Source of the DNA: Camellia lanceoleosa
Lineage: Eukaryota > Streptophyta > Magnoliopsida > Ericales > Theaceae
Direction of reading: 5' to 3'
Assembly: GCA_025200525.1 (NCBI GenBank)
Contig: CM045770.1
Span: 135,374,200 to 135,438,199 of the forward strand
Length of the DNA stretch: 64,000 bases
Positions within the stretch are counted from its first letter, which is position 1. Each line of letters opens with the position of its first letter. Of the stretch, positions 37,344 through 50,153 are shown piece by piece. The notes under the pieces were generated by a model that was given only the letters and a program-made list of their open reading frames with translations, ran no database searches and was not told the DNA's origin. Both the position numbers and the translations under genes were made by a program.

Positions 37344-38068
37344 TGTTCGTGCTTCTTAGCAAGGGACCATTTGAATATGTGAGGAGCACATGTAACATTT
37401 TTATTGTTTAGTTATAATGCCAATTGTCATGGTTTGTACTCGTGGGCATGAGTAAGGAGCCATGTGCTTCTCTTGGGTACTACTTACCTCAGATCTGGTT
37501 AAAAGATTAAATTGATAGGTTGATGGATACAATTGTGCTTGTGGAAATGTATTGACCGCCTCCTTGTTGCTATTTTACCTCAAACAGGAGGCCATTTACA
37601 TTGTAATTGAATTCACATATGAATCTTGAAATGTTTGTTTCTAAATTTTTGGCCAATTTTTAGTTATTTATTTATTTAAAATTTTGGCTCCGGAAGGGAT
37701 ATTTGAGAGTGAGAGGTACGGGACTGATACGCCAAATAAGTATCTAATTTTCAGCCCCCAAAGGTCAAGGTTTTAGGTCTATTTCTATCTCTACATATTT
37801 TGTTGGGGTTGCTTTGTCTTTGATTCATTCCATTGTGTTATCCTTGCTATAAGGGGTACTCACTCATGTATTAATTTGGAAAAAAAGAAAAAAAGTACAC
37901 TGTTTCTACTTTTTAATTTGTTTCTAATGTTATTTTATTTTGTTTTTTAAATTTGGATATTGTGGCTTAGGGCTATTGTTATCACTATTTAATTGTTTTT
38001 ATTTTTTATTGTTCTTTAAATTTCTTTGAATATTTGATTGAATCTTTTATTATTGTTGGTTGTTAATT

Positions 38069-39436
38069 TATGAAGCATGGACACTAAAGTCACGTACAAG
38101 TGTTCGACATGTGTCAGACACAAACATGCTCTAGACATGTGTCAGACACGTTGGGACACGCTGTGAACACGTTAAGGACACTATGGCGACATGCAGAGGA
38201 CACTTTGGAGACACCTTTGAGGACTATTTTTTGAAAGAAAAAAATCAAGTAATTAATTATTTTTAAAAAAAACTATAATAACGCATTTCTTAAAGTTGAT
38301 AAATTGATAAAATTAAATGATATGTTCATATTATCTTTTAATATTATCTTTTATTTATGTTGGTTATTATATTAGTTAGTTAGTAATTAGGAGTCTTGGC
38401 ATTAGTGGGTTAGTGGGGTTATATGTGATGTGGGGTTAGTGGGTTTATAGTAGGGGTGCAACTTGGGCGGGCTCAACCCGAGCAACTCGAGTCTAGTCCG
38501 AATTTTTTTAGGGTTTGGACAAGATATTTTTAAATTTGGTACGGGCTTAGGTAAAAATTCAAAAGTCCGAATTAAATTTGGACGGGCTTGGACAAAAACG
38601 TCAAACAACCCGAGCAACCTGAAGCCCGAATTATACATATATAGAAATATAAAAATATTAAATATACATATAAATTATTGGTCATTACATGATATTAAAG
38701 TAATTTAGATTATTAAATCATATTGAATATATATTATATATACAAATAACATAAAAACTTACTTTTTTTACTTTCACTCATAAATTATGAAGACTACTAT
38801 AGCGACATCTCTCTTACATTATATAAATTATTTGTTTTGATAGTATTAATGATTTTCTATATTAAAAGAAAATCTAAATAGAATCAAATTTTAATAATTA
38901 AATAATGTAGCTACAAAAAAAAAAAAAATCATTTACAATTCGGACAATTCAGTTTAACTCTGCCTGGGTCATGTGAAACCTCATAATGCGGCCTAGGCAA
39001 GTCTCAAGACAACTTGAGTTGGGCTTGGATAACCTCCCAATCCAACCGAACTTATCCAAGTTGCACCCCTAATTTATAGGTAGTTAAGTATTTGTATATT
39101 TAAAGAAGTTGTATTCAAAGGAAAATGTAGGTTGGATTTTCGATTACTTGTGAAGTTTATGGAGGTTCACCTCAATTGAATATCCCCCTCTCTCTCTCTC
39201 TGGAAACAGGTCTCTTCGTCATTATGTTTTTTTTATTTTCTTATTTTATTTTTTTATGAAAAGCATACGTAACATTAAACTATTTGAAATCAAATACCTA
39301 TTAAATATTTAAAAATACAACATTATAAATATATTAATATATGTTTTGTACATGTTGCCAACGTGTCGTGTCTTGTATTTTTAAAAATTTGTATGTCCAT
39401 GTCGTCGTATCACGGTCTCAGGTTTGTACCGCTTAG
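38069..39436. mobile_element. Nonautonomous element with 9-bp target duplication (MULE-like)
   Basis: Flanked by TTGTTAATT at 38060-38068 and 39437-39445. It begins TATGAAGCATGGACACT and carries GACAC/GTGTC-rich subterminal sequence (CATGTGTCAGACAC repeated at the left, CGTGTCGTGTC near the right). The 9-bp duplication is the hallmark of Mutator-type transposition. Terminal inverted repeats are weak. A hAT MITE (38451-39071) is nested inside. Confidence 0.65.
38451..39071. mobile_element. hAT-type MITE (TAGGGGTGCAACTTGG ends)
   Basis: 621 bp with terminal inverted repeats TAGGGGTGCAACTTGG on both ends and an 8-bp flank GTTTATAG / ATTTATAG (7/8 match). The interior is AT-rich; subterminal GGGCTCAACCCGAGC motifs lie close to the left end and related GCTTGG...CAACTTGAG motifs close to the right. 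No transposase. Confidence 0.85.
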
Positions 39437-39799
39437 TTGTTAATTAATTACTCTTTGCTTCACCTTTTTTTTTTTTTATGAATATAAAATTCTTTTTGAT
39501 ATTTAAGAATTTAGTATTAAATGGTTTATGAATGTACTCTTGCATTTGGTTTTATTTTTATGCAATACTATGTTACTAAAAATTTATAAAAACAATTTCA
39601 TTTTACAAACGTATCATCGCCGTATCTATATATATATATTTTTTAAATTTTATTGTATCGTAATATCCATATTATATTATATTCATACTTGTACCTATAT
39701 CCCTATTTCCTAGGTCTCCATAGGCTGCCTAGGGTCTAGAATAACTGTTGGGGTCATAGTAATGATAACAATGGTGGTGAAAAGTTGATGGAAAAAAAA

Positions 39800-39890
39800 T
39801 ATGTAAAAATATCTTTATCGATGTACTCTTTTCATTTTATATGTTTTCATTAATAAAGATTTTTTTTTGCCGATCAAAAATAAAAAAACG
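39800..39890 (+). mobile_element. 3' end of a severely truncated LINE
   Basis: The string CATTAATAAAGATTTTTTTTT then GCCGATCAAAAATAAAAAAA is the same 3' terminus as the LINE in the dehydrogenase intron, here in plus orientation. Only the tail survives; the left boundary is a guess. Confidence 0.55.
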
Positions 39891-40179
39891 AAAAACAAAT
39901 CCTACCTAAACAAAGTAAATCTAACTTAATAATTGCAAATCTAAGTTTATAATAACAAGATTTTAAGAAATCAACTCAAAAGTTGATGGAAAAAAAAAAA
40001 ACCTTAGCCTCGTTGCAAACTTTAGGTTGAAGATCAAGATTCAGAATTTGTAACTCAAATCCTGACATCTAGTTTTTTTCAAGATCAACAGCAGGTTTAT
40101 GTATTAGATCGAAAAGTTGAAAGGGGGAAAAAAAATTGAGCTTTTGTACACCAAGAGCCAACTATGATGTATGGTCATC

Positions 40180-40662
40180 ACACAAGATTTTAAAACCGAC
40201 ATTGCAAAGAATGGGTAGCGGAGATAACCTATAACCATTACATGAAAATAAGGTTCAAAAGCGTTGTACGGTGACAGTATTTGGTTGCGCTACGGTGTAA
40301 AGGTTTAGCTTAACGGTTACGGTAATCGAAACCGTGAATTTTTTTTTTTTTTGTACAATTTGAAAAAAACTTACCGATACGCACACTTTTTTTCCATGAT
40401 CATATTTATTGGGTTTTAAAATAAATATTGATCAATTTTTATAAATTTTTAAGTTTGATCCAATATATTTCATATTTTTAAATCACTATAAACTAAGTTT
40501 TTTACATTTTATTTTAATAATTAATAACTTTATATTATACAAAAAATTAATCACTAACTATTAGACATAAGATAAACAATGACAAAAGTAAGAGAATAAA
40601 TAAAAGCCTAAATATATATATATATATATATTTTAATTAAGCTAAATAGATAATGATCACAC

Positions 40663-40718
<56 letters not shown>

Positions 40719-41067
40719 TTCAAATAATATATAGATAGATATACACAAACAAAATGGTTGAGTGATAGCAGCTGAATAGAATAGCATAGGTCTTACAGTT
40801 TCAACAAATTAATAACATGTTCTTCATCTTCCCTCTTCTCTCGCTTCATCTCTTGTTCCTCCATCTTCCCTCTTCTATCTTTCTTCTCCCATTTTCAACT
40901 TTTTTTTTTTTTTTTTTTGTATTTTTTCGAAAGAAACAATTCGAACCAATTACGTAATAAAGGCATAACAGTCATTAAGACTTTACGGCCGCTTATAGCA
41001 CCAAGCATCGCCAACACACCTGTGAATCTCAATCAAACTGCAAAGGCGGCCGTAACGGGTGGCGGTG
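40180..41067. repeat. Decayed host repeat around the copia element (left side), with (TTA)n
   Basis: Begins near TTTTAAAACCGACATTGC and contains ACGGTTACGGTAATCG and CCGTAACGG motifs. On the other side of the copia element, 45947-46015 has CCGTTACG and ends GCCGCTTTTTAAAACC, an inverse match to the start. This suggests a GGTTTTAAAA-ended transposon disrupted by copia. A (TTA)n array of ~18 units lies at 40663-40718. Confidence 0.4.
40663..40718. repeat. (TTA)n microsatellite
   Basis: About 18 uninterrupted TTA units. Confidence 0.95.
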
Positions 41068-44000
41068 TGAATTATGTAGTTTATATTATTCATTATGATA
41101 GTTTACTACTTTAGATTATTAGGGTTTCATTCTATTGCTTATATATTTGTACTTCTTTTGATTAATCAATACACAAGTTTTGTCATCTGTTATCATGGTA
41201 TCAAAGCAAGGTTACAAACAGTAGCATACCTCGCAGGTCATCATCGACCATCGCAGCTCGCTCATCGCATCGCAACTCGTTTCTCATCGCAAGGCCATCG
41301 CAGCTCTCCTTCAATCGCAAGGCCATCGCAGCCTGCTCTCTCTTCGCAAGGTCATCGGGCGTTCTTCTCGCAGCCTGGCTTCTTCGCAAGGTCGTCATTG
41401 AAGTAGCTCGTCTCACTTGCTGGTTTTGGTTTTGGTTCAATCGAAACCCTAGGAAGCTTCCATCGCTGGTCCGTGGTTCATTCGGAGACCTAGGTTGGGT
41501 ATCTCACTGATGTTCTCTCTACTCTGACCTAGCTCTTGTAAAAGGTGAACCTCCATCGCTTGTCTCGGTTTATAGTTTGTGGTTATGAGAAGAGTGCATT
41601 GCTACTCTTGATGTGTCATTCATCTCTCTCTCTCCTCTCGCTACCTTTCACTCGCTTTTGAATGCACCGTAGTTTGGGTATATAATATGGTCGATAAATT
41701 GCAAGCTATTACTACTAAATTAGATGGTACCAATTATTCTTATTGGTCTCATGTAATGAAAAATTTTATAATGGGTAAAGGCATGTGGAACTATGTTATT
41801 GGTATGACTATTAGACTGTGGAATCTCAAGAAATTGAGGCCGATGTTGCTAAATGGGATAAGGAAAATTCACAAATTCTTACTTGGTTTCATAATTTAGT
41901 TCAAACTACCATTGGTATGAATTTTTCCAAGTATTCTACTTCTAAACAAGTTTGGGACTATTTGAAGACTATGTACCATGAGTCTAACTTTGCAAAACAA
42001 AGGTGAACTTGAGATGTCTATTCGCAAGGTTAGTCGTAAAGATAAGTCCATTCAGAGTTCTACAATGAGATGACTACTTATTGGGATCACTTGCTTTGAT
42101 GGAACCGTCCGATTTGCCATTACTTGACAGTTATATCAAGTATCTGGAGAAACAACATCTTGTTCAATTTCTCATGGCCCTTCGTGATCAATTTGATCCA
42201 CTTCGGGAAGCTATTCTTCATCGGTCTCCCTTGCCTTTTGTGAATGGTGCTGTTCGTGAGCTTATTATGAAGAAACTCAATTTAAGGTGGCTCATGGTAC
42301 TTCGCTTCAACCGCTTTTTGCCACTTCTCCGCCTTACCCACCCCATCTTCTCATTTATTTCGTTACCGTAAGCCCAAGCCTCGTGTTTCCATGGATGAGT
42401 GCATTTCACATCGAAAATGCCATTGAAACATGCATGTCCTAAACTTTTGCGTTTCAAGGGTCGCTCATCCGTTCACCATTCGCTGCGACATTTTCAGATC
42501 TCGCTCATCCGTCACGCCTTTTTCTCGCACTGGCCGAGAATGATCCATCTTCCAATATGCGCCTATGTTTGAGCAGCTCAAGTCTTTCATGGTAGCCAAT
42601 CCAGATCTTTCGCCTCAAGCCTCCGCTATGACTACCACTCGCCTCGGTTTGTCCGGTTCATCATCTTTAGGTAATATCCATACTGTGGATCTTTGATTCT
42701 AGTTGTTCACATCATATGACCCCGTTGCATCTCTCCTCAAGAATTGTGTCTCCTTCTTTTCTATCACTATTGCTAACGCTAATGGTTCTTCTATGCCTGT
42801 GACACTCGCTGGTTCTATTTCCTGCTCCTATTTGTCTCTTTCTCCAGATTTTATGTGCCTCACCTCTCACTCGCCTTATTTCTATCACCAATTATCCGAT
42901 TCCGATTTTGATGTTGTTTTTTCTTCTCATTGTGTTGTATAGACCGTATCCAAGAGGCAGATTGGGATCTAGTAGAGTTGAGAACTATATATCTTGGACA
43001 ACTTGCATGTTCCTCTAGAAGTGTCTTCATCGCATTGTCTTCTTTTTGTTTAAATAATAAGTCCTCTTTGTTTTATATTTGGCATTCTAGGTTAGGTCAT
43101 CCGTCGAGTGATTGGTTGAGAATGTTAGTTAGGTCCGACATTTGCCAATTTTCCCATTAGTGATATTTCCGAGTGTCGGTTGTAAACGGCTAAAATGTTC
43201 CGCTTCTTTTTTAATAAAAGTAGTTCTATTTCATCTTCTCATTTTCAATTGGTCCATACTGATGTTTGGGGTCCTTCCCCTATAGTTACCAAGGGTGGTT
43301 TGCAATATTATGTAGCTTTTGTGGATGATTACAATCGGTTTACTTGGGTTTATTTGATAACTCGAAAATCTGATTTTTACAAAATATATTCTAATTTTCA
43401 CTCCATGATTCGCACTCAGTTTTCTATCACCATTAAAATTCTTCGTTCTAATTTGGGGGGTGAGTATTACTTGTCTGAGTTTGAGGAGTATTTAGCTACT
43501 CATGGAACTATTCATTAGTCTTCGTGTTCTGACACTCCTGCACAAAATGGTCGAGCTGAGCGCAAACATCGCCATCTCCTTGATACAGCTCGCTCTTTGT
43601 TGCTTTCAACTTTTGTCCCTTCTGTTTTCTGGGGAGAAGCTGTTTCATCTGCATATCTTCTCAATCGGATGCCTACTCCTCTTCTCTCGTGCTCATCTTC
43701 AGATAAGCCTTTTTTGGTGTTACTCCAAATTATTCTCTTCTTCAGATTTTTGGTTATGCATGCTTTGTGCTCCTTCCTAAACCAAAAGCGCCTAAACTTA
43801 GTTCTTGTTGTGTCCTATGTGTCTTTTTAGGGTATGGCATTAATCAAAAAGGTTATCGATGCTATGATCCTGCCACCAAAAAGCTATATGTGTCTAGGCA
43901 TGTCACTTTTTTAGAAAAACTACCCTACTACACTATACCTTCCACCCCTGTTCCTATTACTAAGGATGAATTGGTTCATGTTGACCCATTTCCTCTTAAT

Positions 44001-45946
44001 GTTTCTCCTGATGAGTTTGTTTCTGACCTTGGGGTCTCTACTTTGCCTCTTACTAGCACTTCTAATACCTCTCCAGCTATCTCATCTCCAGCTCCCGCTT
44101 CTCTTGCTCCTCTTATTGTTTATCAACGTCGCAAAGCATTTCCGAGCTCACCTGTCTCTAACTCTACTATCCCTCAAACTGCTTTTTGGATCCCACCTCC
44201 CGCACATCGCTTCCCAAAGTGAGATCGTTATCCTCCTAATCGGTATGGTTTTGGTAATACATGTTTTTCCCTTTCCTATCGGGCTTTTTCTTTCTTGTCT
44301 TTATACATATTTTGAGCCTGTCTTACAAGGAAGCTTGTCATGATCCCAATTGATTGCCGCCATGAATGATGAGTTAATCGCTTTGGCTAACACTCGACTT
44401 AGGATTTGGTTCCATTACCACCGACAAGAATGTTGTAGGTTGTAAATGGGTCTATAAGGTCAAAACCCTTCTCGATAGGTCTTTAGAATGGTACAAAGCT
44501 CGCCTAATTGCCCAAGGCTTTTCTCAGAGTATGGGATTGATTACAATGAGACTTTTGCCCCATTGCCAAGATGACTACTGCTCGCATTTTATCTCTATTG
44601 CAATTGCCCATCATTGGCCCTCGCTTCAATTAGATGACAAAAATGCTTTTCCGAATGGGCATCTTGTCAAGAAGTATATATGCGCCTCCACCGGTCTCTC
44701 TCACCCTCCCGGTGTTGTTTGTCGCCTTCATCGTGCTCTACATGGTCTCAAACAATTTCCTCGTGCTTGGTATGAGCGATTTCACTGCTGTTTTCAAATT
44801 TGGTTTTCGCCTAGTCATCATGATTGTGCTCTCTTTGTTCGGCAGACTTGGGCTTGTTCTCCTTCTCTTATATGTGGATGATATGATCATCACCGCTCGA
44901 TTATAGTACTATTGAGGAGGTTAAACATCGCTTGTTTCAGTGAGTTCGAGATGAAGGATTTGGTGTTTCTTCGGTATTTTCTTGGTATTGAGGTTGCTAC
45001 TTCCCATCGGGTATCTTCTCTCGCACTAAATATGCCCGTGATATTCTTTTCTCGCTAATCTCACTAATGAGAAAATTGTTGACACTCCTTTTGAGTTGCA
45101 TGCTAAGTTTTTTGCTTCGATGGCATTCCTCTCGAGGATCTCACTTTGTATCGCGAGTTGGTTGGGTGTCTTGTTTATCTCACTATTACTCATCCGGATA
45201 TCTCCTATGTTGTGCACATTCTCGCTAGTTTGTTTCGCCTCGCTCCATTAATCGGGTCGCTTTACTTTGTACTTTGCGCTACCTTCGTGGCACTTTGTTG
45301 CAATGTTTGCTGTTATCTACCTCTTCGGACTTGACTCTCCGTGCCTATGCTGACGCTGATTGAGCAGGTGACATCTCTGATCGCAAATCCACTTCTGGTC
45401 TTTGTGTTTTCCTTGGCGATGCCCTCATATCCTGGAAGAGTAAGAAACAGTCTGTTGTTGCTCGTTCCACCACTGAGGCTGAGTATCGTGCCATGGCTCA
45501 TGCTACTTCCGAGATTGTTTGGCTTCGCTGGTTTCTTTCTGATATGTATGTCTCTCTTTCTGATCCGACTCAGTTGTATTGTGATAATCAGAGTGCTGTC
45601 CAGATTGCCCATAATTCAGTCTTTCATGAGCGGACAAAGCATGTTGAAATAGATTGTCACTTTGTCAGACAGCATCTTCAGGCTGGCACTATTACTCTCC
45701 CTTTTGTTCCCTTCTTCGGGCACGATTTTTTTACTTAAGACTCATATCGTTGTTCGCTTTTGTTTTCTTCTTGGCAAACTTTCGATACTTTCTACGCCGC
45801 ATCCTCGCTTGGAGGGGGTGAATTATGTAGTTTATATTATTCATTAAGATAGTTTAGTACTTTAGATTATTAGGGTTTCATTCTATTGCTTATATGTTTG
45901 TACTTCTTTTGATTAATCAATACACAAGTTTGGTCATCTGTTATCA
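41068..45946 (+). mobile_element. Ty1/copia LTR retrotransposon with 128-bp LTRs
   Basis: LTRs 41068-41195 and 45819-45946 begin TGAATTATG and end TGTTATCA, differing at 4 of 128 positions. The primer-binding site TGGTATCAAAGC (41196-41207) is one mismatch from initiator-tRNA-Met type. A polypurine tract GGAGGGGG lies at 45811-45818. Domain order gag, integrase, reverse transcriptase, RNase H is copia-type. Total 4879 bp. The flanking five bases (CGGTG, GTAAC) are not a matching duplication. The polyprotein is heavily frameshifted. Confidence 0.93.
41687..45738 (+). pseudogene. Copia gag-pol polyprotein, multiply frameshifted
   Basis: Starts MVDKLQAITTKLDGTNYSYW with a gag core that shifts frame near 41820 (VAKWDKENSQI follows in another frame). 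The gag-pre-integrase motif FYIWHSRLGHPS is at about 43070. The integrase core is at 43240-43518 (HTDVWGPSPI, AFVDDYNRFTWVY, LGGEYYLSEF), followed after a shift by TPAQNGRAERKHRHLLDTAR. Reverse transcriptase fragments end with LLLLYVDDMI at about 44870. RNase H at 45330-45720 includes AYADADW, STSGLCVFLGDALISWKSKK, STTEAEYRAM and CDNQSAVQIAHN. At least eight frame changes or stops. The protease region (about 42480-42720) is present only as weak remnants. Confidence 0.9.
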
Positions 45947-46129
45947 GTAACTACCACAACCGTTACGTAACAACATTATGTAATCTGCTATGCCGCTTTT
46001 TAAAACCTTGCATGAAAGTAATGACCGCTTAAAACCTAGGTCTACAATATGGCCAAGGTCTACATGACAAGCTTACCTTCTCTGCAATGAATTAGTTGAC
46101 AAATGAATGGTCCATCCTAATTACTTGGG

Positions 46130-46824
46130 GAAGAGTGTGTTATACTTGTAGGCTAGCTTTTCGGGTCTTGGGAGTATGGCTTGGTTAAAGAAATTAATAG
46201 TGCCTTCTTGTTAAAATGTAAAAATTTCAAACACTGCCATGAAGCTTCATAAACTTCTATTCTCCACCGTCAACCTAGGCTACTTTTGTTACTCTTTATC
46301 ACATGCCATAAGTTTATCCCATGATTTATGAGCAATATTGAGTTGCATCTAAGAAAACATGATTTCGGAGTAAGTTTAATTTCTAAATTTTTACCTTTGG
46401 GTAAGGAGGTGCTTTTAACAACGGAAAACGGGCTAGCTTTTGAATCCCTGCATTTGGGTTCATCTAAAGTTCCATAACAAGTATGCAAAAAGTTTTGCTG
46501 CATCTTGAAATGTGTAATTGAATTTTCAGATACCTTTCCTGTTGGCACGTCAGGTTTGCAGCATAGAGTTCCTGAAGTATAGGTATTGTTTTCCGTATGA
46601 AAATGAAAATATTGCCCCCAATCATATACATTTTTATTTATGAATGCTAATGGGTTCAAATGCATATTTTCATTCTTCTGGTTTGTTTGAAAATTACCTT
46701 TTTGAGTTAGTAGAGCTTGAAATTTACGCATAGAACAAGCATATTGTTTTCATGCTAAACGCTTTATTTGTTTTTGGCACAAACAGTATAGAAAGCAATT
46801 TTTGAAAAATGTTAATGCTTTTTG
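46130..46824. other. Intergenic stretch, no supported gene
   Basis: A 153-codon minus-strand ORF at 46731-46270 has no recognisable domain and ordinary AT-rich composition; it is treated as chance. Confidence 0.35.
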
Positions 46825-47085
46825 TAGAAAATATTTTCTTGTGCTTGATTGCGACACTGAAATTGATGCGTTTGTGGTGGTGGTAGAGAGTTTTTGGTAG
46901 GATAGTGGTGGCATTGATGAGACTTATTCTCACCTTTAAAAAGTAGAAAATATTTTCTCATGCTTGATTGTGACACTGAAATTGACGTGCTTGTGGTTGT
47001 AGTGTTTGTAGTGGTATAGAGGTTTTGGTAGGATAATGGTGGCATTGGTGAGACTTTATTATCACCTTTAAAAAGTAGAAAATAT
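46825..47085. repeat. Tandem duplication (119 and 132 bp) with partial third unit
   Basis: Units begin at 46825 and 46944 with TAGAAAATATTTTCT..TGCTTGATTG and include GACACTGAAATTGA.G and GGTAGGATA.TGGTGGCATTG. A third unit starts at 47076 and stops after a few bases. The apparent repeat protein on the minus strand follows from this. Confidence 0.85.
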
Positions 47086-47337
47086 TTTTTGTCCAAATAA
47101 GCTCATATTTTGTTGATCATGGAGACATTTTCCTTGATTTTCATTTTTCATCATATACAAGCTCTTGTTGCTGAAATAAACGAAGACAACCTCATATTTT
47201 ATCAGGGTGCTTTACATTTTCTAAATTGATGAAAAACTTGGACAACTTTTTTTTTGATAAATAAAAACTTAACAACTTTCATCTTCTCTTATTACCATAA
47301 TTTCACTAACTAGCATATATTTGGACTGGAGGACTGC

Positions 47338-47563
47338 ATGGCAAGACTTGAAGCTTCCCTTGCTAATAAGAAAGGTAGGGTTGAGAGCAATTTTTTCTAA
47401 TTATTTTTACTTCATCCGATATTTTTTTCGATAGAAACAACTTATCCAGAAATCGGGGTAAGGCATCTTGCCTTCCCCAAACTTTGCTTTAGCATGAGCC
47501 TAAAGCCTCGTATATTGTCCAATGTTTTTTCTATTGCCATCTCATTTTCTTGTTTTAACCTTC

Positions 47564-47597
<34 letters not shown>

Positions 47598-47924
47598 TTC
47601 CTTCTAGATGCTGGAAATGAGGAATTGCTGAAGAGAATTAGTGATCTACAGTCAAAGCTAGAAGGTGTAGAAGCTTAGCAAGTTTAAGAAAAAGAGAGGG
47701 TTGCACTCATTTATTTTCTTCACTAATCTCATGTTGTAATGAAGAGCTAGAATTATTATGAAAAGAAGGGAAAAATAATAATGGAGCATTAAAGTTTTAT
47801 TGCTTGTGACTAGCAGGCTTCAGAACAGGTTGAGAAGCTTTTATGCAGAAAATGTGAAACTCAAATATCAAATTACCCATCTCATAAAGGCACTAAAGGA
47901 GGATGATAGAAAGTTGGCATCCAA
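47338..47924 (+). pseudogene. Orphan exons of a coiled-coil protein
   Basis: Three segments look like exons. 47338-47374 encodes MARLEASLANKK and ends at a GT donor. 47608-47678, after a pyrimidine tract and AG acceptor, continues in phase (DAGNEELLKRISDLQSKLEG, then VEA and a stop). 47817-47924 begins after AG and, after a frame change, encodes AENVKLKYQITHLIKALKED. The heptad pattern suggests a coiled coil. The stop codon and frame change suggest a dead gene fragment. I do not recognise the parent with confidence, and no further exons were found downstream. Confidence 0.45.
47562..47598. repeat. (CTTT)n microsatellite
   Basis: About eight CTTT units, forming part of the pyrimidine tract before the orphan exon at 47608. 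Confidence 0.85.
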
Positions 47925-47929
47925 GTGAG

Positions 47930-49287
47930 GTATTATGATTTCCCTAGCATTTCTTATTACATGGTTGATAATGCAAGTCTTATGCATAGTTTCATAGTAA
48001 ACTCGAACATATTTTGTTGGATGTATATGTACCCATACCTTAACGCAATTGTCAAGTGTTCAACACAGATACTTCACAAATTTAGAAAAGTCCATACGAC
48101 ATAGATATCTATGGAAACGAATAGGTGAGAGAGATACAACCCGGACATGTCAACTCATCTTCATGGATTAGAAGTTCCAGGCTTCTTGTCACAAAGTTGA
48201 CACTGATATATTGGTCATTAATTTGGCGAGCACCAAAGACCTTCAAATTAACTGTTTATACCTTTACTTGCCTTTGGGTTTTCATGGTTTAGGACATTAA
48301 GTGCTGCTGCTGATTTCTTAAGATAGGTATGCAAAACTGGCTCCTCCACCCATTTAGGTATTGATGACGCTACTTAACAATGTAGCTTATATATGGTGTT
48401 AGGTGCATTTGCTGACATGATCACATACTACTATACGATGGAAATGCTACATAGATGAATAAATGGATCATGTGGTATAAGAAATGCTATACAAATAGAT
48501 TTACATTCATAATGATGTGTCTTATTTTAAATGAAATTATATTATCATACATTTTTGTAGTGGTAATGGTAGATATCTAACCTGCTATTCAGAATGGCCT
48601 TGTATGCTTGTTTAAGAACTACATACACTTTTAAATAGGTGATATGTGTGTCAAATACCGACACACACTGAGCACTTTCCTACACGTATCAGATACTTAG
48701 TGTAAATTTTTTCTTTTTTTCTTCACATATCACTTACCTTTTTATGGTACTTAAGACTTGATTTGATTTGGTTTTTTTACATGTCCCTTTCCTTTTATTT
48801 CCTTCACATATCCAAGATCCAAACACACCATAAATAGATGAATACTTTGTTCAATAACTTTTTTGGTTTTATTTTTCATATTTTTTGTGTGCGCACCATG
48901 CTAATGAAATGGTGAAACCTGTGTTAATTCTGATTTTGCTTCCTGGAATTCTTTGGTTCTTGAAGTAACTGAGCAGAAAATCTTGTCATCAACCAAAAAG
49001 AGAAAATCTTGAAGTCATTTAGAGGATTCTTTAGTAAACTGTGATATTATGTTATTGCTGATACCCATACTAATCATTTCATGTGTAACTATCCTTGGAG
49101 GTAAGGTAGTAATTGTGTTTAGTCACTATTTAATGTACAGATTTGTCATTCTTTTCTCTCCATAAATCTAAGATCCAAACTTAGCATTAGCAGATGAAAA
49201 AAAAAAAAAAAAACAAAAAAATTTGCCATGGAAGAATTGAGATACAAGATGTGCATCTATTAATGCATAATATAAGAACCTAAAATA
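47930..49287. other. Intergenic stretch, no supported gene
   Basis: AT-rich. Fragments with GACAC-rich words (near 48060 and 48655) recall the MULE-like family at 38069 and 51989 but no ends were found. A poly(A) run lies at about 49198-49212. Confidence 0.35.
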
Positions 49288-49295
49288 GCCATATA

Positions 49296-49760
49296 TAGGG
49301 TTATAACTGAACTGAGTTGAGTTGAGTTGAGCCGAGCTTTGTAGGGTTCAAACTTGACTCGTTTGTTTATCGAGCTCAACTGTTTAGCTCGAATTCAACT
49401 CATTAATATTAATCAAGCTTGAGCTCAATAATAAATTGTTTTTACTATTATTTATATTATTTAAATATATAAATAATATATTTACATATTATTTAAATAA
49501 AAATATTATTTATTTAACATATAAACCATATATCTATGCTATTATTTATACATATTTTTATATTATTTAATATATAAATAATATATTTATTTTATAATTT
49601 AAATAAAAACAAATGGGTCGAGTTTGACGGCTAAGCTTGGTCGAGCTTTGTGGACTCGCTTTCGCTTACAAAATGAGCCTAAAAATCATGCTTAAGCTCA
49701 TTTATCTATTTAACGAACCTAGTTGAGTCAAGCTCGCAAACAGCTCCGTTTGTGGCCCTA
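49296..49760. mobile_element. hAT-type MITE (TAGGG...CCCTA)
   Basis: 465 bp, starting TAGGGTTATAAC and ending GTTTGTGGCCCTA, flanked by GCCATATA (49288-49295) and TCCATATA (49761-49768), a 7/8 match. Subterminal repeats of GAGTTGAGTTGAG and GAGCTCAAC on both sides are typical hAT subterminal motifs. Confidence 0.8.
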
Positions 49761-50153
49761 TCCATATACATGACTTGTTTTGACCGTAACCACACTTGGG
49801 CCAAAGAATTCCAAACCGACGCACTGTCTCCATAAAAGCCTTACTTTCATTAATTTCCACCATATTCCATCTTTTACTTGTAATGAAAAACCTACCACAT
49901 GTTTGTGTACAAAAAGCTAAGTTTGAAACTGCCTGACATTTTCTTTTTCTGTACATGGGTCATTACAAAAAGGGCAGTCATGTTGAGAAATGATTGTAAA
50001 CACTGAGATATTAGAAACCTAAAGCTTTACCCTATGCCAAGATGGCTCCTTTTCTCCTCTTTTCCTGCATGGCACATCCAAAAATGGTCCCTAAAGTAAA
50101 AAGATTACTAGAAATTACCTGATGAGTAATGAGAGGACTTGCTGGATTGCTAT

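Noticed and set aside
41063..45951. 5-bp TSD for the copia element
   Set aside because: Flanks CGGTG and GTAAC do not match; GTAAC occurs on the left only 11 bases away from the LTR, which may be chance.
46812..47096. Minus-strand repeat protein
   Set aside because: It is the translation of the tandem duplication at 46825-47085.
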